From assembly GCA_002422795.1 (NCBI GenBank), contig DITJ01000075.1:14823-34614 (forward strand): a DNA stretch of 19,792 nucleotides. The letters are read 5' to 3'. Shown here in pieces: positions 14,405-19,792 of the stretch (the stretch's first letter is position 1; the number at the start of each line of letters is the position of its first letter). Source of the DNA: Alphaproteobacteria bacterium UBA6187 (GTDB taxonomy: Bacteria; Pseudomonadota; Alphaproteobacteria; Rickettsiales; UBA6187). The notes below the pieces were generated by a model. It had not been told where the DNA came from, ran no database searches, and saw nothing but the letters and a program-made list of their open reading frames with translations. The position numbers and the translations under genes were made by a program.

Positions 14405-15889
14405 TTAAGTCCCGCAAAAAGTCTCGCGCACTATTTCTTCTGGATTTGGATGGTTAGAATAATGCAGGAACTGGGGCTGGTCATTATATGGCTTGGCCAG
14501 CACAGTTAGCATCTCCTCCATAATAGAAAAATCATTATCCTCAACTGCCGATTTAATAGCTGCTTCAATGCGGTGATTGCGCGGTATAAATGCAGGATTA
14601 ACGCTTCTCATTAATTTATAGTGATCTTCCGGCTTTCTATTTTCTTCAATAAGGCGTTTTTGCCATTTAACGTGCCATTCTTGCAGTTCAGGATTGCCAG
14701 GTATTCCAACTGCCACCTTTTTGTAGGAAAGCTGCCGGAAAGTATTTGTAAAATCAGAATGGTTTTTATGCATTATATTTAGTAATTCATTAATAAGGGC
14801 AATATCTTCTTCACCTTCAGTAAATAACCCAATTTTCTTACGCATACCATTTAGCCAATAGGATTCATATACTTTAGGAAAGCCTGCTATTATTTCCTCA
14901 GCCATTTCCGCAGATTCCTCAATATCTTTATCAAATAACGGAAGCAGAGCCTGCGCAAAACGTGCTAAATTCCACATGGCTATATATGGCTGGTTCATAT
15001 ATGCATAGCGCCCTTGGCGGTCAATTGAGCTAAAAACTTGAGCCGGGTTATATTCATCCATAAAAGCACATGGGCCATAGTCGATAGTTTCGCCAGAAAT
15101 TGACGTATTATCCGTGTTCATAACACCATGTATAAACCCCACACTCATCCAACTGGCAATAAGTTTTGCCTGTGCGTCCATTACTTCTTTTAACAATGAA
15201 ATATATGGATTATTTTCACCCGCGCAGCTTTGGTAGTGACGGGATATAACATAATCACTAAGGATTCCCAGCGCTTCTAAATCACCCCTTGCAGCAAAAT
15301 ATTCAAAGGTCCCTACCCTGATATGGCTTGAAGCAATTCTTGTGATGATGGCCCCTGGAAGTGCGGTATCGCGGAAAACCGGCTCACCTGTGGTCACAAA
15401 AGCCAAAGAACGTGTGGTGCGTATATCCAGCGCATTCATCGCCTCGCTTATTATATATTCCCTTATAACATGGCCAAGTGCAGCCCTGCCATCGCCCCTG
15501 CGGGAAAAAGGGGTTTGTCCCGAACCTTTAAGCTGAATATCAACACGCCTGCCTTTTTTATCGATTATCTCACCTAATAAAATTGCGCGACCATCTCCAA
15601 GCTGCGGTACAAAATTACCAAATTGATGGCCTGCATATGCAAGGGCAATCGGCTGGGAGCCGGCAGCTATAAAGTTTCCTGAAAACAATTCAGCTCCCTT
15701 ATCGCTCTTTAGTGCTTTTACATTTAACCCAAGCTCTTTTGCTAAAGATTCATTTAATTTAATAAGTGATGGATTCTTTACAGGTGTGGGTAGTGTTTTA
15801 GCATAAAAATGATTGGGAAGTTTAGCGTAGCTGTTATCAAAATTGAGTCCGGCAAATATCTTATTTTTATTTAAATCCTGGTTTGGCAT
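14405..15889 (-). CDS. selO: Protein adenylyltransferase SelO (YdiU/UPF0061)
   Basis: A 494-aa pseudokinase-fold enzyme that transfers AMP from ATP to Ser/Thr/Tyr of target proteins, linked to oxidative-stress control. Signature blocks are intact: LAYAGHQFGNFVPQLGDGRA (82-102), QLKGSGQTPFSRRGDGRAAL with ATP-binding Lys121 (119-138), FIHGVMNTDNTSISG (252-266) with Asp260/Asn261, and DYGP (270-273). These correspond to catalytic and metal ligands of E. coli SelO. The C-terminus ends in FCGT, with the Cys that replaces selenocysteine in bacterial forms. It begins 19 nt after recR with no clear Shine-Dalgarno, consistent with a shared transcript. Length is normal. The link with recR is probably positional only. 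Confidence 0.95.
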   Translation of the reverse strand: MPNQDLNKNKIFAGLNFDNSYAKLPNHFYAKTLPTPVKNPSLIKLNESLAKELGLNVKALKSDKGAELFSGNFIAAGSQPIALAYAGHQFGNFVPQLGDGRAILLGEIIDKKGRRVDIQLKGSGQTPFSRRGDGRAALGHVIREYIISEAMNALDIRTTRSLAFVTTGEPVFRDTALPGAIITRIASSHIRVGTFEYFAARGDLEALGILSDYVISRHYQSCAGENNPYISLLKEVMDAQAKLIASWMSVGFIHGVMNTDNTSISGETIDYGPCAFMDEYNPAQVFSSIDRQGRYAYMNQPYIAMWNLARFAQALLPLFDKDIEESAEMAEEIIAGFPKVYESYWLNGMRKKIGLFTEGEEDIALINELLNIMHKNHSDFTNTFRQLSYKKVAVGIPGNPELQEWHVKWQKRLIEENRKPEDHYKLMRSVNPAFIPRNHRIEAAIKSAVEDNDFSIMEEMLTVLAKPYNDQPQFLHYSNHPNPEEIVRETFCGT

Positions 15890-15908
15890 ATGATTTTTAC
15901 GGTCTGAA

Positions 15909-16499
15909 TTAAACTATTTTTCTCGCTTTCAGCGCAGCACCAAGCGTACCATCATCTAAATAATCAAGCTCCCCGCCTATCGGGATGCCGTGGGCGATTT
16001 GTGATATTTGTGTGTTAAAATCCTTCAGGCGTTCGGTTATATAATGCGCGGTAGTCTGCCCTTCAACAGTTGCGCTGGTGGCGAGGATAACTTCAACAAT
16101 ATTGCCGCTTGCAACCTTAACTACTAATTTTTCGATGTTAAGGTCTTCCGGTCTGCGTCCATCAAGTGCGGAAAGTGTGCCGCCTAAAACATGGTATATA
16201 CCATTGAAAATATTACTTCTTTCTATCGCCCATAAATCAGCAACATCCTCAATTACACAAATTTTATCGTTAGGGCGGCGCGTATCGGTGCAAATACGGC
16301 ACGGCGAAATATCATCCACATTGCCGCATAATTCACAGATTTTAATATTATGGATAGTTTTATTTAAAGCATCAGAAAGCGGCAAAAGCAAGCTTTCCCG
16401 ATTTTTTACAAGATGCAGCACCGCCCTTCTAGCAGAGCGCTTGCCAAGACCGGGTAGTTTACCAAGTAGGTTGATTAAGTTATCAAGATCGCTGTGCAT
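15909..16499 (-). CDS. recR: Recombination mediator RecR
   Basis: A 196-aa cytoplasmic protein of the RecFOR pathway, which loads RecA at single-stranded gaps. In order it has a helix-hairpin-helix (LLGKLPGLGKRSARRAVLHL, 11-30), a four-cysteine zinc motif (C55, C58, C67, C70), a Toprim domain starting KICVIEDVADLWAIE (79-93) with VVKVASGNIVEVILATSATVEGQTT, and a C-terminal Walker-like YLDDGTLGAALKARK. It belongs to the conserved dnaX-ybaB-recR arrangement. The usual close spacing to ybaB is broken by a palindromic repeat that ends 5 nt before its ATG, and no Shine-Dalgarno is visible there. Confidence 0.96.
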   Translation of the reverse strand: MHSDLDNLINLLGKLPGLGKRSARRAVLHLVKNRESLLLPLSDALNKTIHNIKICELCGNVDDISPCRICTDTRRPNDKICVIEDVADLWAIERSNIFNGIYHVLGGTLSALDGRRPEDLNIEKLVVKVASGNIVEVILATSATVEGQTTAHYITERLKDFNTQISQIAHGIPIGGELDYLDDGTLGAALKARKIV

Positions 16500-16503
16500 A
16501 GGT

Positions 16504-16594
16504 GGGTGTTAGGTGATAGGTGTTGGGTGATGGGCGCCGGAGGCTGGATATACTAAGCTAATAAGGAAGCTAGCTTCCTCATCACCTAACACCC
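16504..16594. repeat. GGGTGTTAGGTGAT inverted repeat between ybaB and recR
   Basis: GGGTGTTAGGTGAT (16504-16517) is perfectly inverted with 16581-16594. The left side continues with a degenerate 8-nt period (AGGTGTTG, GGTGATGG), and the right side continues CAGCACCCATTACC, partly complementary to it. The loop contains GGAAGC-TAGCTTCC (16565-16578), itself a palindrome. The 112-nt gap is almost entirely this element, inserted in a gene pair that is usually tightly spaced. Confidence 0.78.
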
Positions 16595-16611
16595 AGCACC
16601 CATTACCTTTA

Positions 16612-16932
16612 CTAAAACGGCATCTTAAGCCCAGGAGGAAGGCCCATTCCACCCATTGCATCAGACATAGCACCACTTGCTGCTTCATCAGCATTCTTTT
16701 TGGCATTGTTGAAAGCCGCAACGATAAGGTCTTCAAGAACTTCCGGGTCTTGCGGATCAATAAGGGACGGATCAATTTTAAGGCTTTTAAGTTCACCTTT
16801 GCCGTTTACTGTAACTTTAATCAAACCGCCACCAGATGTGCCTTCATATTCAGCGGCAGCAAGTTTTTCCTGCGCCTCTGTCATTTTTTTCTGCACTTGC
16901 TGCGCCTGTTTCATTAATTGTTGGATATTCAT
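16612..16932 (-). CDS. ybaB: Nucleoid-associated protein YbaB/EbfC
   Basis: A 106-aa member of the YbaB/EbfC family, dimeric tweezer-like DNA-binding proteins associated with the nucleoid. The sequence shows the N-terminal helix MNIQQLMKQAQQVQKKMTEA, the beta segment GGGLIKVTVNGKGELKSLKI near 34-53, and IDPQDPEVLEDLIVAAFNNA near 58-77. It ends with a Gly/Met-rich flexible tail (MSDAMGGMGLPPGLKMPF). A GGAG lies 6 nt before the ATG. It starts 42 nt after the dnaX stop, as in most bacteria, and is very likely in one transcript with dnaX. Confidence 0.96.
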   Translation of the reverse strand: MNIQQLMKQAQQVQKKMTEAQEKLAAAEYEGTSGGGLIKVTVNGKGELKSLKIDPSLIDPQDPEVLEDLIVAAFNNAKKNADEAASGAMSDAMGGMGLPPGLKMPF

Positions 16933-16974
16933 TTTTAACTCCGTCCTTATTAAATTATTAGTTATTGATTTTAG

Positions 16975-18702
16975 TTATCCCACCTTATTAATAACCGCTC
17001 CCGGGAACATTTCCAGCACTTTGCTTATTTCCGGGTCGTGGCTTAAATCCTCTTTCAGCTTATTTTCACTGACCTGTTTTTCTTCCTGTATGGTCAATTT
17101 GCCTTGCTGTTTTGATATTATAACCAACCAGCGTGCTCCTGTCCATTTTTTCAATGAATCCGCAAGCCTGATTGCAAAATCAGCAGGTAACGATTCACAA
17201 ATAGAGATTTCTACCCTGCCCTGTTCAAACTTTACTAGCCGCACATTACTTACTAACCAGTTATAAAGTAAAGCTTCTCCATTACTCTTGAATAAATCAA
17301 CCATTTGTAGGAAGGATTCTGGATTAGTAGCTGTAGAAGACTCACTCACTTCCTGAGAGGCGTCTGGATTAAGGGTTTCCTTCGCGTTAAAACTTCTAGT
17401 CGCTTCCTCACTAATCACTAATGTAGCTCTAGAAGAACCTTCACTCTGCCCCATTTTCGATGGCTCTTCCGAATGTGTATTTGTATGAGAATTTTGAGCC
17501 ATAGCAGCCTGCGCAGAATTACTTCCACGATTCACCACTTCATTATTACCATCTGCAATGTCTTTAATAACCTTGGCAGGCGAAGGCAAATCACTCATAT
17601 AAGCGATTCTTACCATTATCATTTCTGCCGCAGCAAAGCTATCTGGCGCAATTTTAATTTCTTCTAAGCCTTTAAGCAGCAACTGCCACAAGCGTGTTAG
17701 ATATGATATATCAAGTTTTGCGCCCAGTTCCCGCGCTGATAACAACTCAGTCTCAGGAATTGAAGCCCCCGGATCAAGATTCGGGGCAGCTTTCATGCGG
17801 GTTACAAGATATGTAAATTCCAGCAGGTCATTAAATATTAATACTGGGTCGCCGCCGCTATTATATAAATTATTAAATACTCCAAATGCAGAAGCAACAT
17901 CGCCTTTAGCTAGCATTGTAAATAATTCAATTACTTTACTTTTATCGGAAAGCCCAAGAACATCACGCACCATTTGCGCAGTTATTTCGCTGCTTGCATG
18001 GGCAATAACCTGGTCAAGCAGTGATAGCGCATCACGCACCGAACCTTCCGCGCTGGAGGCTATCACATTTAATGCTTCCATCTGCACAAGCACATCTTCT
18101 TTGGCGGCAATATTACCAATATGGTTTGCAAGCTGGGATACTTCAATCCGTTTCAAATCGAAACGCTGGCAGCGTGAAAGTATTGTGACCGGAATTTTGC
18201 GGATTTCCGTTGTTGCAAATATAAATTTAACATGTGAAGGTGGCTCTTCAAGAGTTTTAAGTAACGCATTGAAAGCGTTCTTAGAAAGCATGTGCACTTC
18301 GTCGATAATATACACTTTATAACGCGCAGAAAGCGGCATGTAATGGGTGTTATCTATTACTTCCCTTATGTCATCAACCCCGGTGCGGCTGGCGGCGTCC
18401 ATTTCGATTACATCCGGGTGGCGGTCTTCCATTATAGATGTGCAATTGCTGCAAACACCGCATGGTTTTATCGTTGCACTGCCTTTTCCATCAGCCCCCA
18501 CACAATTAAGGGCGCGGGCAATAATACGCGCCGTTGTAGTTTTACCCACCCCACGTATTCCAGTTAGCAAGAATGCATTAGCTATACGATTATTATTTAT
18601 GGAGTTAGTCAGCGTGCGCACCAATACATCCTGCCCCACCAGTGAATCGAAATTCACCGGACGGTATTTTGTAGCGAGGACTTTGTATGGTTTATTAGGC
18701 AT
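16975..18702 (-). CDS. dnaX: DNA polymerase III tau subunit (clamp loader)
   Basis: The clamp-loader ATPase that organises the replisome. I place the start at 18702 (MPNKPYKVLATKYRP, 575 aa) because GGAG sits 5-6 nt upstream; an in-frame ATG at 18723 lies inside a hairpin repeat and adds seven unlikely residues. Visible features: Walker A GIRGVGKT (48-55), zinc ligands C67, C81, C84 and C87, Walker B IIDEVH (132-137), arginine finger SRC (176-178), domain III to about 365, a low-complexity Ser/Asn/Glu-rich linker (about 390-455), and a C-terminal domain with LYNWLVSNVRLVKFEQGRVE. No A-rich slippery sequence for a short gamma form was found. It heads the ybaB-recR-selO series. Confidence 0.95.
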   Translation of the reverse strand: MPNKPYKVLATKYRPVNFDSLVGQDVLVRTLTNSINNNRIANAFLLTGIRGVGKTTTARIIARALNCVGADGKGSATIKPCGVCSNCTSIMEDRHPDVIEMDAASRTGVDDIREVIDNTHYMPLSARYKVYIIDEVHMLSKNAFNALLKTLEEPPSHVKFIFATTEIRKIPVTILSRCQRFDLKRIEVSQLANHIGNIAAKEDVLVQMEALNVIASSAEGSVRDALSLLDQVIAHASSEITAQMVRDVLGLSDKSKVIELFTMLAKGDVASAFGVFNNLYNSGGDPVLIFNDLLEFTYLVTRMKAAPNLDPGASIPETELLSARELGAKLDISYLTRLWQLLLKGLEEIKIAPDSFAAAEMIMVRIAYMSDLPSPAKVIKDIADGNNEVVNRGSNSAQAAMAQNSHTNTHSEEPSKMGQSEGSSRATLVISEEATRSFNAKETLNPDASQEVSESSTATNPESFLQMVDLFKSNGEALLYNWLVSNVRLVKFEQGRVEISICESLPADFAIRLADSLKKWTGARWLVIISKQQGKLTIQEEKQVSENKLKEDLSHDPEISKVLEMFPGAVINKVG

Positions 18703-18711
18703 TATGTCTCC

Positions 18712-18748
18712 AAAAAACGTCATTGCGAGCCAAAGCGTGGCAATGACG
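18712..18748 (-). terminator. Repeat-derived terminator-like hairpin between the BKACE gene and dnaX
   Basis: CGTCATTGC (18718-18726) and GCAATGACG (18740-18748) pair perfectly. On the minus strand the stem is followed at once by TTTTTT (18717-18712), then by the dnaX ribosome site GGAG. The sequence belongs to the same CGTCATTGCGAGCC family as 8618-8653. It could stop transcription from the upstream gene, so dnaX would need a promoter elsewhere or depend on read-through. Confidence 0.65.
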
Positions 18749-18754
18749 TTATAA

Positions 18755-19603
18755 TTAAGCCGCTTTAACCTTCGCTACTGGCAATCCTAAAATCGCCCTT
18801 GCTTCTGCAACGCTTGCTGGATGGCGGTTAAATTCAGGCATGAAGCTGATAGTTTTTGTTACAAGTTCAGCGTTATTTTTTGCTAAAACTCCCTTATCAA
18901 TCATCACGTTATCTTCCAGGCCAGTGCGAACATGGCCGCCCCTTGCGAGTGACCATTTATTGCATGTAAAGCTATAGCGGCCTGTGCCTGCAGCTGTCCA
19001 TGTTGCGGTTGGCAATAATTCTTTTAATTCAGATAAAAGGAAGTTCAAAACCGATTCCTTTGCAGGCATAGCGCCTGGGATACCCATAACAAATTGCACA
19101 TGCGCCGGGTCTTTAACCAGTCCACGTTTTATTAAATCCACGGCATTATATAAATGAGCTAAATCAAACACTTCTATTTCAGGCTTAATGTTATACTTTA
19201 ATATTTCCGAAGCGATAATATCAACTAAAGCCGGCTCGTTATCATATATAACTTTCACCAGATTTACGGAACCTGTAGAAAGTGATGCCATTTCCGGCCT
19301 ATGCACCAAACTTGCAGAGCGCTCATTCCCCTTACCACCACGCGCACCAGTAGAAAACTGCACTATCATTCCTGGGCAATGTTTATTTAAACCTTCTTGT
19401 AATTTTGCGAACCTGTCAGCATCTGAACAAGGCCTGCCCTCATCATTCCTAACATGCACATGTGCAACAGTAGCGCCAGCTTCAAAGGCAGCCTGGGTGC
19501 TTTCAACCTGCTCGCTGATTGTAATAGGTACAGCAGGGTTTTCATTCTTGGTTGTAACATTACCCGTGATAGCAACGGTAACAATTGCGGGTGTAGTGCT
19601 CAT
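18755..19603 (-). CDS. BKACE-family beta-keto acid cleavage enzyme (Kce-like, DUF849)
   Basis: A 282-aa TIM-barrel enzyme of the BKACE family, whose founding member, 3-keto-5-aminohexanoate cleavage enzyme of lysine fermentation, condenses a beta-keto acid with acetyl-CoA to give acetoacetate and a CoA ester. Zinc ligands are in place: AHVHVR (H48, H50) after GATV, and Glu230 in GGHVRTGLEDN (222-232). VQFSTGARGG (81-90) and the catalytic-region RTGLED are typical. Family members vary widely in substrate (beta-keto acids of amino acid, carnitine or fatty acid origin), and no neighbouring pathway gene narrows it, so no substrate is assigned. AGGAG lies 7 nt upstream of the ATG. The gene is separated from dnaX by a terminator-like hairpin. 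Confidence 0.9.
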   Translation of the reverse strand: MSTTPAIVTVAITGNVTTKNENPAVPITISEQVESTQAAFEAGATVAHVHVRNDEGRPCSDADRFAKLQEGLNKHCPGMIVQFSTGARGGKGNERSASLVHRPEMASLSTGSVNLVKVIYDNEPALVDIIASEILKYNIKPEIEVFDLAHLYNAVDLIKRGLVKDPAHVQFVMGIPGAMPAKESVLNFLLSELKELLPTATWTAAGTGRYSFTCNKWSLARGGHVRTGLEDNVMIDKGVLAKNNAELVTKTISFMPEFNRHPASVAEARAILGLPVAKVKAA

Positions 19604-19676
19604 ATAATACTCCTATTAATTCATGCCGGGATTTTACGGAAAGTAGTGGGATAGTCAAGAAAAGAGTTCTAATACC

Positions 19677-19792
19677 AATCCATTATCTTCACAGGCACTT
19701 TGTCGTGCTGCGGCGCATCGGTGCGCATGTAGATTTAACTACACTTACGCCCTCTTTGCCTTGCACTCCTAGTGTTGTTTTGATAATGAATT
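19677..19792. repeat. Palindromic repeat at the right edge of the window
   Basis: AATCCATTATC (19677-19687) and GATAATGAATT (19782-19792) are inverted with one mismatch, and the right arm touches the window end, so the element may extend further. Inside are GCGCA-TCGG-TGCGC (19713-19726) and TGTAG-CTACA (19728-19743) hairpins. No coding frame of note crosses it. It lies upstream of the BKACE gene. Confidence 0.62.

Noticed and set aside
14405..14420. Selenocysteine at the SelO C-terminus
   Set aside because: The codon at the expected position encodes Cys (FCGT) and an ordinary stop follows two codons later.
16975..18702. Programmed frameshift in dnaX giving a short gamma subunit
   Set aside because: No A-AAA-AAG-type slippery run with a following hairpin was found; the only A6 run (near 17145) lies late in the gene without supporting context.
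17795..18754. Long plus-strand frames opposite dnaX (175 and 135 codons)
   Set aside because: Shadow frames of dnaX; the sense protein carries every clamp-loader motif.
1..19792. CRISPR array, tRNA or rRNA genes
   Set aside because: No regularly spaced direct repeats, no T-loop GTTCRANNC with acceptor stem pairing, and no rRNA-like stretch was found; the repeats here are isolated palindromes.

Overview
The window reads as chromosomal sequence of an AT-rich alphaproteobacterium, most plausibly a Rickettsiales-type or other host-associated lineage. The evidence is an FtsZ with the alphaproteobacterial C-terminal tail (ending DIPAFLRRKN), the conserved dnaX-ybaB-recR block, a DUF1640/CCDC90-like coiled-coil protein with a C-terminal anchor, QueH, and many short palindromic repeats between genes, including the CGTCATTGCGAGCC and GTCATCCCGG types. 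The lineage is inferred from gene content and recalled family features; no search was run.

Layout. Positions 1-635 hold the tail of an unidentified gene and a secreted DUF4142 protein. Positions 636-1184 form a decayed accessory patch: a 133-nt folded element (possible small RNA), a frameshifted scrap of an IS5-type transposase, and two further inverted repeats. A minus-strand block follows (1185-6504): a TerC-family membrane protein, a Glu/Asp-type sodium symporter with a strong terminator, and a 1028-aa AsmA/YhdP-like envelope protein. The plus-strand block 6812-8475 encodes a Bcp peroxiredoxin, then the coiled-coil protein and QueH, the last two as a likely two-gene operon.

The most unusual part is 8761-12509. 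An orphan NtrC-type response regulator carries two deviations at normally invariant positions, GAFPGA for GAFTGA and Asn-Glu for the Walker B Asp-Glu. It overlaps the first of two paralogous prepilin-like genes. Each prepilin gene is followed, about 135 nt after its stop, by the same 20-nt sequence. The second prepilin gene is preceded by an extended -10 promoter and a roughly 170-nt multi-arm folded leader. The regulator itself is preceded by one of two copies of a MITE-like palindromic repeat; the other copy lies upstream of bcp.

The remaining part is housekeeping: ftsZ on the plus strand behind three tandem hairpins, then a minus-strand series transcribed toward lower coordinates: a BKACE-type cleavage enzyme, dnaX, ybaB, recR and selO (protein AMPylase). 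Palindromic repeats sit at several of these junctions: one resembles a terminator just before dnaX, and one abuts the recR start codon. The window ends inside or at the edge of another palindromic element. No tRNA, rRNA, CRISPR array or intact transposon was recognised.
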